Assembly: GCA_961205875.1 (NCBI GenBank)
Contig: OY540815.1
Span: forward strand, 16,181,638-16,245,637
From: Sialis fuliginosa
Taxonomy: Eukaryota > Arthropoda > Insecta > Megaloptera > Sialidae
Direction: 5' to 3'
DNA: 64,000 nt
A program made the position numbers and the translations under genes. This document shows, one piece after another, positions 25,901-37,228 of this stretch. The number at the start of each line of letters is the position of its first letter. Positions within the stretch are counted from its first letter, which is position 1. Below the pieces are notes generated by a model. That model was not told where the DNA came from. It searched no databases and worked only from the letters and a program-made list of their open reading frames with translations.

Positions 25901-28900
25901 GGATCCATATTGGGGGGGGGGGGGGGGGAGAAAAAATAGTCACTCCCCCCCCCCCACTGAAAATTTTGGGCGGCATCTGCTTCCTTCCTCCGGCTCCGAC
26001 GTCACTGATGGGTACTTACGTCATAAAAAGAAAACATCCATAAAAAAAATACAATTCTAGGTCCAGAGAATAAATGAGGACAAACATTTTTACAATAAAT
26101 ATTAATTATAGAAATACATCAGCTATTAATGTGCAAATTGTGTATATATTTCTTGCTGTCTTAAGTCCACAGCTGATATAATAATTTTTACAAAAATTCT
26201 TCCATGACTATTTTAAAAACAATTTATTTATCATATCTTACTATAGCAAAATCTTTTTATGAAGAAAGTAAATATCACAAAATTTAAAATAAACAAAACA
26301 ATAATGTTATGCATGCGGGGGCTCCTTCGAAAGGGGGTGTACAAAGCATTTTCGAACAGGTTTTTCTGGTAATGAATTAAATTAATATTATAATAATCAT
26401 TTAAAATGTTAAAAAGAGACAATACAGTATTTCACATATTTTTGTATATTTCCAAATCACGTTTAAGTAAATATTAGCTTAAAATTGTCTTGTAATGTTT
26501 GTATATTTGTTTAAAAATTCGACCTTATGTATATGAAATATATGATTATTTACAATACCTCTTTACTTTCGCGTAGAAATTAAACAATACATTTTCATTT
26601 TATATACTGATAATAATTTATTAACAATAATAACTTATTGTTTTAATGTTAATTAAGGTATTATTATTACCATTTTTTATACTTTGTACAAGATAGAGCT
26701 CAAATCAATTGATAGTGTGATACAATATAGTACATTGTCGATATAATTAAAATATGTATGTGTATCATGAATACACAGGATGTTCCGTAAACATACTGAC
26801 AAACTTTCAGGAGTTGTCAAGGACTTTAAAACAATCACTTTTTGTTAATAGACCTATGTCCGCAAATGATTCGTTTTAGCAATAGAGCAAATTAACATCT
26901 TTCGGTTGAATTTTTTTGTGGAAATAATAGTTAAAAATGTGCTGATCAAAAGTTATAAAGGGCGTCAGCAAATACCTTCTTTTTTCTCTTTTACAAATTA
27001 TAGTAACTTTTTTTTTGTTCTTCACTTATGTCCGGTATTATCAAAAAGCTGCTAGCAATGTGGTATTAATTCTGATATGGAATTTAGAGCAGTGATACTT
27101 CAACTTATTGTAACATAGTTGGTGACTCAGATCGTACAAAATAATTTTCATAATATAGCCACTGTTTTAATACAGTAGGTGTTTACATACTATGCGTGCG
27201 CGAAAATTGTCAAACACTTCATGAAACTACAAGAGAACTGTCAGATAGGTTAGAAACCTCATTTGAAAGTGCTTGCTAGCTAACAAATAATACCGGACAT
27301 TACATTTTTTTATATTTTTCTTTCTACTTGCAATTTTTCAACTACACAGATTAGCTTTTACAACTGCAGTTTTCATTTTTGAAACTGCAGAAAGAAACAA
27401 GCTACAACTACACACTAAAATAACCCCTGAAGGGCGTTACCTATGAAAATCCATAATTTCTACTCCAGGGGGCATCGAAACATTTTATATTTATACATGA
27501 TTATTAATATTAGGGTGTTTTTTTTATATTTTTTTTTCGGTCCCAAATCAAAAGTTAACTGTCCCAAAATTCCGGACTCGTAGATCAAACCTGCGAACGA
27601 CGCAATTGATTAACATGGTAAAAATTGCTTTTTTACTTACGCGTGAATAGCTAGTTTTTTTTTTTTTTTTTTATTTAACATTTATATTATCGCTACAACT
27701 AGTCTTAAAACTATCAAGCAGCTTATCTCTTATAATATAATAAAGTTAATTATTGAGTCTTACTGTCCAATAACAGCACTCAATCACTAGTTGTTTTTTT
27801 TTTTTTTTTTTTTTTTTTTCCAGCTTAACCTATTGTGGATCTTTGCTCACTTTACTCACTTCACTGAAAAGCACTATTTCACTTTACCAACTCAAAAGGC
27901 TTCACTCTTTTGAGCCTTCTTTCTATATTACCATTGTCGAGCAACCGAAGCGCCTCGATATTTTCATGGTTCCGCAGTCGCTCTTCATGCCTCACAGCAG
28001 TCTTCGTTATTACATCTCTAACCGTTTCCACCTTGAGATCTCTATGGATATCGTCGTTGCGTGAGTACCACGGTGCCTTGACAATATTTCGCAATACTTT
28101 GTTCTGAAATTTTTGAATAATGTTGATATTACTTTCTTTAGCACAGCCCCATAATTGACTGCCATAACTCCAGACTGGTCTTAATATCTGTTTGTAGAGC
28201 AATACTTTATTATGTGTTGACAGTTCGGATTTCCTTCCAAGCAGCCAGTACATTTTTCTGTATTTGATGTTTAATTCTTCTCTTTTTTTCTTTATATGTT
28301 CTTTCCATCGAAGCTTAGCATCCAATGTGATCCCTAAGTATTTAGCCGTGTTTGCATATGGAATCACTTGGTTGTTTATTTTGATAGGTAGGTACTCTGC
28401 CTTTTTATTGGTGAAATTGATATGTACCGATTTGGTTTCGTTTAACTTTATACGCCATCTTTTGGTCCATACATGGATATGATTTATTGCTTCCTGTAGT
28501 TTAGCCGTTGTTTCTATTACGCTGTCAGCTACAGCCATGATTGCAGTATCGTCGGCAAATGTTGCAATCGTGGTTTCGTCATTAGTTGGAATATCACAGG
28601 TGAAGAGGGTGTATAACACAGGTCCCAAAACGCTACCTTGTGGCACTCCTGCTGATATGCGCTTTAATTCCGAATACTCATCCTCGCATTTTACTCTAAA
28701 TACTCGATCAGTGAGATAAGAATTTAATATTTGGCTGTGGTGTTGCGGTAACATTTTTTTTAATTTGTAGTTAATTCCTTCGTGCCAAACCTTATCAAAT
28801 GCTTGTGCTACATCTAGGAATATTGCAGAGCAGAATAGCTAGTTGAAAAAAAAAAAATTATTTCTCATAGCAATATTTTGTAGAGAATTAAGTGCTCAAT

Positions 28901-31900
28901 TGATAAATCCAGTAACTTTTAAGATATATTTGTTTAAAAATTATCATAAATATTGGATTTTATGTACTTTTTATGATAATATTTAAACGAATATATCTTT
29001 AAAAATACTGGATCTATGAATTGAGCACTTGGGATCTTTTTTGTAGGAAATTTAATTGTCTATAATATGCTGCTGTAAGAAATTAAAATAAATAGATTTT
29101 TGAACGAGCTATTCACGCATAAGTAAAAAAGTAATTTTTCCTATGTGGAAAAGACTCGGTTTAGGTTTGATCTAAATTTTGAGAAAGTTAACTTTTGATC
29201 CAAAACTAAAACATAGACCAATGGGATCGAAAAAATAAAAATAAAACACCCTAATAAATACAAGTACACAATTACACTATACATATTATTTTCTTAGGTA
29301 AAATTAAGTATGGGTCGCAACCCAGTAATTTTCATTCCGAGCCACAGAAGTTACGCGGATTTCATTCTGATGTCTTATGTGTGCTACCACTACGACATAG
29401 AGATCCCGGCCATAGCCGCCGGCATGGACTTCCACGGGATGTGGGGCATGGGCAGTCTGCTGCGAGACACGGGTGCGTTCTTTATGCGCAGACAGTTCGC
29501 CGACGATCGCTTGTACGCCAACGTGTTCGCGCAGTACGTCAGGGAGCTGATCGTGAACGGGGATACAGAGATCGAGTTCTTCATCGAGGGGACCAGGTCG
29601 AGGAGCTGCAAATCGCTCTCGCCGAAATATGGTAAATCGAAATGTTTGCTTCCCTTATGTCCGGTATTGTAAAGGAGCTAGCTAGCAAGCACTTTCAAAT
29701 GGGGTATCAAACATATATGACAGTTCTCTTGGAGTTTTTTTTATAGATAGTTTCATGCATAGGAAGTAAAAACAAAGGTATGTAAAGTATATTTACTAAA
29801 CTGTATTTACTAACCTTAAGTTGCAAATATCTGTTAAAAAGTCAAAGAAAACTGTCATATAAGTTTGATACTTCATTTGAGAGTGCTTGCTAGCTAGCAA
29901 ATTTGCTAGCTCCTTTATGATACCGGTCATTATACTGTAGGAAACAGTGACGTAACCTGTGGGGGGGTGCAGGGGGGCCATAAGAAAAATCCCTAGTCAT
30001 CCAGGAGCGGAAATCGAGAGTGTCACCCCTCCCCTTAAAAAAAATCAGTAGGTTTTATTTTTTACACATTAGGCGGGTGTCACCTCTGTGATTTTTTAAC
30101 GAAAGAAAAAATATCTATTTTAAAAAATGGACGGTTATTACACCCCTTATAGACTTTCAATGACCAAAAAAAATTGTTTTGACATTTCACCCCCTGAAAG
30201 CTTAAAATAACCAAAACAATGAGGTAAATAGGCTTTATTTTTTAACATGTTTGCAATTGGCTTGAATTCAAATGAAATAGGACCAAAATGATTTTTCAAA
30301 ATTTCTTTGTTTATTTCTTTATTTACATAAGAATTAAAAAAAAAATCACGTATTGATCTCGATATCGAGGTCACGTGTGTGAGACGAGACTGTCTTATTT
30401 TTTCACGATACGATGTCGTGACGAGACTTACCTAACACTCGTCTTGTGTGCAACTCTAAGAATTCTATTTATTATAATTCAATGCAAAAAACAATATTTT
30501 CTATTACTTTTCTAATAGACTACCCTTCATAATATATTTTATATAAATCTTTAGTCTGTCTGTGAAATTTTAATATTTTGAATCTATGCGTCTTAATCCA
30601 TTTTGATAGTTTTATTTTTATTTTTTATTCCGAGTAAACTCAAAAACGACTGAACCGATTTTGATGAGACTTTCACTGCCTAAGACCTTAGAATTAGTTG
30701 AGAGTAGATATCATCACGCTACTTCATCAAAACAGTGAACAGTATCATACGGAGAATTATAGTAAATAACAGCTGAATTCAAATCAGTGACAAAACAAAC
30801 ACAGCAGTAACGTGGACGGATGGCGCTGTAGAAAGAGGTAAGTACCGCCGTGGTGGGGATTGGTGCCTACGTGTTTAGAGCAGCCGGTCGCGAGGGTTTT
30901 CACCGATTTCAAAATGGAATAAAATTTAATCATTAGTTAAAAATAATCTACCTTAGTAAATTTTATTTAAAATGTTGATACGAAGTTATAAGTATTATAA
31001 GACCTCATACAACAAGAATATCAAGGATCTTTTTTTGTATAGGTACATATATAAAAATATACATATCGTAATTATGTCTGAGACATTATTTACAAAAAAC
31101 ATACGTGGTAGATTTAAAAATTATATTATTCTTATAAATCTTATATGTTCATGTTTATTTCTAATATTTTACAATCCTTCAGTCACTGTGTAAACTTCAA
31201 ATCATAAATGATTTAGCAAGTACAAAAAATTGATTAATTACTTTTTGATGGATGTACTTGAAAGTAAATATTATTTCAACAATTAAATATTATTTTGATT
31301 GTTGTACTTCGTAAATAACGATATCTACGTAACTCAATGTCTGTAATTTATAATAAATTACTTAACATCAGTTGAAGATAAAAAATTAAACGGTCAAAGT
31401 TTTAAGATATTTCACACTTGGTTTTTAAACCTTGGATGAAAGTACAAAAGTTATTGTGCAATCCTGGCATTTTACACATGCTATTTTGAAGGCAAACAGC
31501 ATTATTAACTTATATACATACTATTACTTTCATAGGTTGTGCATATTTTGATCTATGCTGCAAAAAATGGCATAATTATTTCAAAATATTATTCGTAATC
31601 TGTTTATCATTTATTGAAATTATGCATATTTAAAAATGTTTGTTTGTATTTTTATGCATATAAAATTTAAGATAGGCGGAAATTTTCAATATTTTTCGAT
31701 TGTTAATTTTTTGAATATTAATGAAGTATTGATATATTTTTTGTATTTTATGTAAAGCAGAAAAAGTTATTGTATGCATATTATTGCATATACATAGGTA
31801 GTATACTATATCAAAGGTCAGTAGCTTAGGGTCGCCGCGCCCCCAAGCGCACTTTTTTCTAAAGACCTTTTTTTTTTTCGTTGTCATCACTTTTTTGCTG

Positions 31901-34900
31901 CCCCCCAAACTTACTTTTGCACCCTTTTTCAATTTCTGATGACCTTTTTTTAGGTTCCGAAGTATGGTAATAAATTTTCAAAAGGGTCGAGTTACTGAGG
32001 ACTAATTTTTCATATAACATTTTTTTTAAGCGATATTTAATTCTGAGAAATTTTTTTCACATACAAAGAATTTTAACAGGTTTCTGGAGGTCAAATAAAA
32101 TCTTAAAAAATAAATAACATATATTTTTTACATATCTATTAATCCTATCAACTAGTTCGATACACAGCATTTATGATCCCCCCTCCCAACCGTTTTTAAA
32201 TAACTCTTTTAAGGGTTCCGCAGAAACCCTATTAATCTCACTTTGTCGTCCGTCCGCCCTTTTCAGTCAAAGCAAATTTTCTCGTTAACTATATAAGCTA
32301 GAAACTTGAAATTTTTACTGAACATGTAAAATGATGCCCTCTAGTAAAAGATGTACAAAGTTGACAAAATGATTTTTCAGAGGGGTCGCTAAGGAGCTAA
32401 AGCTAGGTAAAAAAATATATATTTTTTATACCAAGACATGTGGCACGTTAAAATGTATAACGACACCAGCGGAATTTGATCTTTTTTTATTTTTTTCTTA
32501 ATAAAAAAATGGCGACTGCAAGGAGCTTTAAAGCAAATCTGAAAAAAAATTGGTACCGAGGCTTTGGTGGGACTACCAACGACAAATACTAAAGTCAACA
32601 ATATCATTTCATGTTTTGGAATAATAGATTTTTTTATTTTTTTTCTAACTCAAAAATAGCACCACCAAGGGGCTAAAAACAGTATTTTATTTTGTCCACC
32701 CTCCCTCTAACTCGGTAACTACTGGCTTTTCATGTCACTTTTTAATCCTGATAATACTATTTTAACCAATTTTGCCGCCCCCCTAGGTTCAGATTTAGTT
32801 CATATTTATGTAAATAACACGAGCTCTTTAATTTGTTATGCGCATAAGTTTTTATTTATATTTACATATGTAATTAATAAATGATGATGTAATAATGTAT
32901 GTACATATTTGCATTTTTTTGTTAATATAAATATGTTGTACATTTCCATGCATGATAATTATGATACACTTATTCTAAAATTCGATATTTTGTTACAGGA
33001 TTTCTAACAATGGCTTTAAAACCGTTCTTTTTCGGTGAAGTCCCAGATATAACTATTATCCCGATCAGTATTAGTTACGACAGAATTATGGAAGAAAGGC
33101 TATTTGCAAATGAGTTATTAGGAGTTCCTAAACCAAAAGAATCAACATCAGGTTTCTTAAAATCATTAAATATAATAAATGAAAAATTCGGTGACATCAC
33201 ATTTGATTTCACGTCACCGATTTCTGTGAAAGAATATTTTGGGAATAGGATCGATCGTACTGCACATGCTTTAGGTCCGTTATACGGCCAGACAATGTCA
33301 CGGATGGAAAACGACCAGATAATAGATCTGGCATATCATATAGTCCACACGCAACAGAAACACTGTGTTTTAATGCCGTTTAATCTGATAGCGCTTGCGT
33401 TAAACAACTCCATAGTTCTCGGACAAGATGGAATAAGCTACAATGAACTGATACGTGAAATTACATGGCTTAAGTCGGTAATGGAGACTTTAGGGGCGAC
33501 TGTGCGCATGTCAGATCCAATTGAAGCTATTTCAAAAGCCCTAGAAGTGCACGGAAACTTGATATCTAGGGGAAACGATAATCATGTACGACTGATGTGC
33601 CCCCCTATAACATTTGGACCTGCGAATAAAAAGATCCTTAAAGGCCACGATTTGGCTGAACACATAATGAGTGCTGCAGTTCCTCTCGTACAGCTTATGT
33701 TGTACGTCAACCCGAGCATGCATTACTTTATCGGGCCTGCGATCGCAACTATCATTGTCAGACAAATTGCTCCAGGAAGAGAAATTACTAAAGGTGAGTT
33801 TCATTGAGAGTTGAGACCAATTACAACTAGACTATATAGCTATTTTGTGTTTTATTTATTGCTCTACGATTATTAATTAATAAGAAATTACCTGCTGATA
33901 CCACCGGAACAGACCTAATTCTACATCAAAACTGGATTCAGACTGTTTTGTTCCTTGTAATAGATATTTTGAATGTGATTATAAGAGATCTAACACATTA
34001 AAAATTCCTATTGTTGCGCCAAATTCCAAATATCTAATAGTAATAGATATTCTTCTTTGTATTTAAGTTCTATAATTGTTTTTTTAGATGAACTTTGGCA
34101 ACATTATAAGTGGCTGAGACATTTGTTGGCATATGAATTTGTTATACATCCTTCAAGAGAAATGCCGGTACGATTTAATGAAAATCAATAAATTGTTGAG
34201 ATATTTCATTACATTAATATGTTTATTATATTTTTAGGAATTCGAAGAGGCTTTGCAATATTTGGATCTTCTCAACATCATTGAATCAGTTAACAATCAT
34301 CAAATGCTAGTTTTAGGAAACCATAAAAAATTACAAACACTCTTATGTAATTGCCTTGCCCCGTTTTTGATAACTTACAAAACTGTTTCGAATATTTTAA
34401 TTAAGGTGCGTAAATTTTTAAATTCAACATTTAACTAATCATTAACTGAGTGTATTCTTTTACAGAGCAAATCGCAGTTAACGGAGAAGGAAATATTGGC
34501 CGAGGCGCAGAAAGTATTAGAAGAGTTGTTAGATAATGATAAGAACGACTTTATTCATCCGTATTCGTTATCGCTGGACACAATCTCAATATCTTTGCAA
34601 AGTTTTGCAAGTATTGGTGCTGTTGAAAAAAGAAGAGTGTATGTTGAAATTATATTAGTTTTTATTTTTCAGAAAATCCTCATTTTAATATTTAATGTTT
34701 TTTTTTAGGAATGGAAAATTATTGTTTGTACCTAACAGAGAAGTTTTACAAGAAATTGTAGACAAATTAGGTAGGTAAGTCATATTTTGTTTAAGATTGT
34801 GACTTGATTTATGTTATGGGTAAACGTATATTTTTTTATTATTTATATACCTATTTTTAGTACTTGCATTTTTTAATTGATTTTATTTGGCAAATGTAGT

Positions 34901-35525
34901 TTAAAATATTACCACTTTGCATGAACAATGTTTGTAATATTTTTAAAATAATTTTATTTATTAGATTCTTTGCATCACAAAATATTTTAAAAACATTTCA
35001 CTTTTGGTGACAAAAGTACTCTGAAACTATAAATCACAGACTTCCAAATTAGTAGCGTTAGGATTTATTTTTATTTCAAAACTATCGTAAAACTTTGCTT
35101 TTCAAGGTTTCAAAGTTTTACGTCGTATTAGGTATTGAGAGGTAAAAAATGAAGAGAAGAGTTTCTGTGAATTATAATTGTGGAGTTCTGTGTCACAGGA
35201 AAGATATTTTCTATCGATCCAGTACGACATAAATGTATTAGAAAATAATTAATATTAATTTGATTGTTTATAATATTACAGTTGTAGCAACGCCACAGAA
35301 ACACGATCCAGGTCGAGAATTGCAGCGTGTAAGTTACGCTTTGGCGAGGGCATCCAAATTATGAACGAGACGTCCGAGAAGAACTTTACCCAGTTAGCTA
35401 TATTGACGCTTGAATTGGTCGGAGACTGTATTGCCATAGCTTGTATCTTTTTGTATTTATTAATGAGATATATTTTAAAGGATTTATTCAGTTGGGGGAT
35501 AAATACAACACAATTGGATATTTAA
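22922..35525 (+). CDS. GNPAT: GNPAT, dihydroxyacetone-phosphate acyltransferase
   Basis: Nine exons: 22922-23107, 23295-23471, 29298-29631, 32999-33793, 34088-34167, 34238-34405, 34466-34638, 34709-34774, 35282-35525; 740 aa with all phases consistent. The enzyme makes acyl-DHAP, the first step of ether-lipid (plasmalogen) synthesis on the inner face of the peroxisome membrane. Exon 3 carries the acyltransferase block I, HRSYADF (the HX4D catalytic pair), GMDFHGMWGMG, and block III, FFIEGTRSRS. Exon 4 has ISISYDRIMEE and ELLGVPKPKEST, the GNPAT-specific block IV region. Oddities: introns 2 and 3 are 5.8 and 3.4 kb and full of transposons; exon 3 is strikingly GC-rich; the last exon encodes a hydrophobic stretch near LVGDCIAIACIFLYLLM and the protein ends TTQLDI, not a PTS1 tripeptide such as the human AKL. 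The human protein is 680 aa. Confidence 0.94.
24417..24680. repeat. Dispersed repeat with GT microsatellite
   Basis: A block beginning CCCAATAGGAAGTTATTGTA, followed by a GTGT microsatellite near 24535-24560 and ending near GACGTGGATATGATCTGG. The layout (conserved unique block next to a GT tract) looks like an interspersed repeat within GNPAT intron 2, but its class is unknown. Confidence 0.35.
25490..26015. repeat. Repeat relic with long G and C homopolymers
   Basis: The ends are weakly inverted: CCAGTGGCGCCGGAA on the left and, read backwards from the right, CATCAGTGACGTCGGAGCCGG. It contains a run of 17 G (25912-25928) and one of 11 C (25945-25955) that can pair. Class unknown; could be a degraded composite element. 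Confidence 0.35.
25672..25736. repeat. Pogo/Tigger-like mini-hairpin
   Basis: CAGTGAAACCTCGTTAGTACGT is mirrored by ACGTACTTACGAGGTTTCATT after about 23 nt. The CAGTGAAACCTCG end is reminiscent of pogo/Tigger-class termini and the flanks are TA, the expected target. It would be a two-ended relic with almost no interior. Confidence 0.5.
27029..27299. mobile_element. Harbinger-type MITE with TTA duplication
   Basis: A 271-bp non-coding element. It starts TGTCCGGTATTAT and ends ATAATACCGGACA, flanked on both sides by TTA (27026-27028 and 27300-27302). Subterminal inverted blocks share GCTAGCAA-type motifs. The termini match those of the 2.7-kb element at 36661-39359. Confidence 0.85.
27655..28832 (-). 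mobile_element. 5'-truncated jockey-type LINE insertion
   Basis: Flanked by a 10-12 bp target duplication, GAATAGCTAG(TT), at 27645-27654 and 28833-28842. On the minus strand it ends in an 18-nt A tail (T run at 27655-27672). A second A run of 26 nt (27794-27819) lies about 121 bp inside the 3' end. The 5' end is truncated within reverse transcriptase, as is usual for target-primed insertions. Confidence 0.88.
27879..28832 (-). pseudogene. Partial reverse transcriptase of the LINE
   Basis: The frame is open from the truncation point to the stop at 27879, about 317 codons. Three palm blocks are present: FLDVAQAFDKVWH (block A), AGVPQGSVLGPVLY (block B) and FADDTA (catalytic Asp pair). These match jockey-clade non-LTR retrotransposons. 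The fingers region, endonuclease and ORF1 are missing, so the copy cannot be autonomous. The intact frame suggests a recent insertion. Confidence 0.88.
29658..29929. mobile_element. Harbinger-type MITE with TTA duplication
   Basis: A 272-bp element beginning TGTCCGGTATTGTAAAGGAG and ending ATGATACCGGTCA, flanked by TTA (29655-29657, 29930-29932). Inverted subterminal blocks include GCTAGCTAGCAAGCAC. It lies only 26 bp past the splice donor of GNPAT exon 3. Same end family as the elements at 27029 and 36661, but a different subfamily interior. Confidence 0.85.
29933..32998. other. Rest of GNPAT intron 3, repeat-derived
   Basis: No gene was seen. Recognisable debris includes a G/C-run repeat near 29945-30090, a block with CGACTGAACCGATTTTGATG near 30650, a CGCCCCC-type block near 31830-31930, and a GGGTTCCGCAGAAACCCT block followed by GTCGTCCGTCCG near 32212-32265. 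These are phrases typical of dispersed insect repeats. None has intact ends that I could define. Confidence 0.4.
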
Positions 35526-36660
35526 AAATAATAATTTATATCCACAATTAAAGTCAATAATTTAAAATAAATTTTAAATGTGCAACACTCACTTCTTGAT
35601 ACAATTCTTAATAAAAATATATTATTCAGATATGACAATAATATGATCAAAAAATTTATTTAACACTTTTAAAGGTATTTGAAAAGATTGTAATCGAGAT
35701 CGAAGTGTAGAATATTAAGGAAATGTGTATAGTGGATGTGGTATAATGCATGAAATGATTTCACTGGGAAACAGTTTTTATGTGACGAATATATTGATAT
35801 TATTACAGTTTTAATTTTGTATATTTTTTTAATTTTATTAGGTGAATAATAAATGTCTCTAATCTATTGTGATAAAGGTTGAAAGGCCTAAAAATCCTCT
35901 GACTGAATGAAACCAAATGTTTTATTATGTTTTATGTGTGAATATTAATAAAAATGGTAAAATAAATATATGTATATATATACACATTTTTTTTTATTGC
36001 TTATCATGGATCGATGACATTAAATGTTTTTTTGGAAACCTTAAATTAAGGCTAAAATATTATGTGTCTTGTGATTTTTGATATAAATAGATGTTATTAA
36101 TTCAATCAGTCAAAGAACATGTGTATTTTACTCGTGTAGATAAACATGTATTTTAAATTGCATATATTCAGTATAGAGTACAGGGCCAGCCGAAAAAAAA
36201 AATCTCGCCTAGGGCGCCAGAATCGCAAAGGCCGGCTCTGATAGAGTATACCGATGATACCGATTTTTGTACTGAAAAATACACCCATTTCAATTTTGAA
36301 AGTATTATATACGCCATCGTATGTAAGAGGACACTCGTAAAACATACATAACACCAGTTAATAAATTCATTCATTGATACATATGATAGCGTCTCTATTT
36401 TATTTAGTCGGAATGGCATCTGAAAAAATATTGAAATTTAAAAGGTACATGTAACGCCACCTAGCTAAAACAGTTTGAACTAATAAGTTTTTGATAGTTC
36501 AAGTTTGTCCCGCTAGATGATGCTACATGCACCTTTTAAATTTCAATATTTTTTCAGATGTCATTCAACATGAAAAATGATGAAAAAGATGAAAAGACAC
36601 CTTCACGTTGGTAAAGAGAAGAGCATGTGAATAAGGTTATGTTTTGTAGTGGTTTTATTA
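35526..36660. other. GNPAT 3' flank and intergenic DNA
   Basis: Contains the presumed GNPAT 3' UTR with several AATAAA sites (for example near 35848 and 35947) and two palindromic repeats listed separately. A short hairpin at about 36181-36239 (AGGGCCAGCC against GGCCGGCTCT) looks like a tiny foldback relic. No gene was supported. Confidence 0.5.
36411..36566. repeat. 156-bp full-length palindromic element
   Basis: The outer arms GAATGGCATCTGAAAAAATA and, from the right end, GAATGACATCTGAAAAAATA pair nearly perfectly for about 50 bp. The inner part also pairs (AGTTTGAACTA with TAGTTCAAGTTT), leaving only a short loop. It has no coding capacity. It could be a foldback MITE or, if transcribed, a long hairpin RNA. 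Confidence 0.65.
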
Positions 36661-37044
36661 TGCCCGGTATTATAAAGAAATTGCATGGGTGCAAATTCGC
36701 GCCTGCGCACATTAGCTGTCAAATAACGCTGTCTACTGGGTATTAAATGTAAATTACAATTTCTCAAAAATGTAGCCAATGAAATCGTAGATATTATGAC
36801 TTTCACGCATGCGTGTTATTAAGTAGAAATCAGCAGTCTTAAAACCTGTTGTGATTTTGTGATATACAGAAAAATAGACTTCTAGTCAATATCACTAAAA
36901 GGAAACTATTCAATTTGACATTTCTTTATTATGATAAACAACTACATCAAAATACTATATTAAGTACCTACTTATTTTGATGAAAAGTTTATTTAAGTAT
37001 ATAAAAAAAATTAAAATGAGAGAAAAAGGATACAGTGTGATGAT

Positions 37045-37228
37045 GATAAGCAGGTTTTATTAGAGCTGGTGTTAAAATACATAGATATTATCGAAAATAA
37101 GACAACCGAAATAGCTAGTGAGTTCAATAATATTACAAAGACAGGCCAACTACGTAATGGTATTCAATTAAAAAATCTTCACGAAAGTATTAAAAAAAAA
37201 AGCCAAGAAAGATTGTGCGGATGAGAAG
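37045..37228 (+). pseudogene. Myb/SANT-like protein relic of the Harbinger element
   Basis: The frame gives DKQVLLELVLKYIDIIENK, then IASEFNNITKTGQLRNGIQL and KNLHESIKKK, the pattern of zeste-like Myb/SANT DNA-binding domains. A run of ten A ending at 37201 shifts the frame and leads to a stop; the other frame continues to a donor-like AAG|GTAATT. Downstream pieces from 37289 onward may be later exons but are not readable with confidence. Stops upstream of 37045 show N-terminal decay. Confidence 0.6.

Larger units (their letters stand above)
27510..29254. mobile_element. Palindromic mariner-like MITE split by a LINE
   Basis: The outer ends read TTAGGGTGTTTT and AAAACACCCTAA with TA on each flank (27508-27509, 29255-29256), as in Tc1/mariner-derived elements. 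Removing the LINE insertion (27655-28832 plus one duplicated target copy) leaves about 557 bp that folds almost entirely on itself: 27510-27654 pairs with about 29105-29254, and 28891-28955 pairs with about 28970-29028. No transposase is visible. It lies in GNPAT intron 2. Confidence 0.75.

Noticed and set aside
25786-26043. Frame translating the G17/C11 run into poly-Gly and poly-Pro
   Set aside because: Homopolymer artefact inside a repeat relic.
31630-31932. Minus-strand frame of 100 codons in GNPAT intron 3
   Set aside because: Lys/Ile-rich composition expected from AT-rich DNA; overlaps repeat debris.
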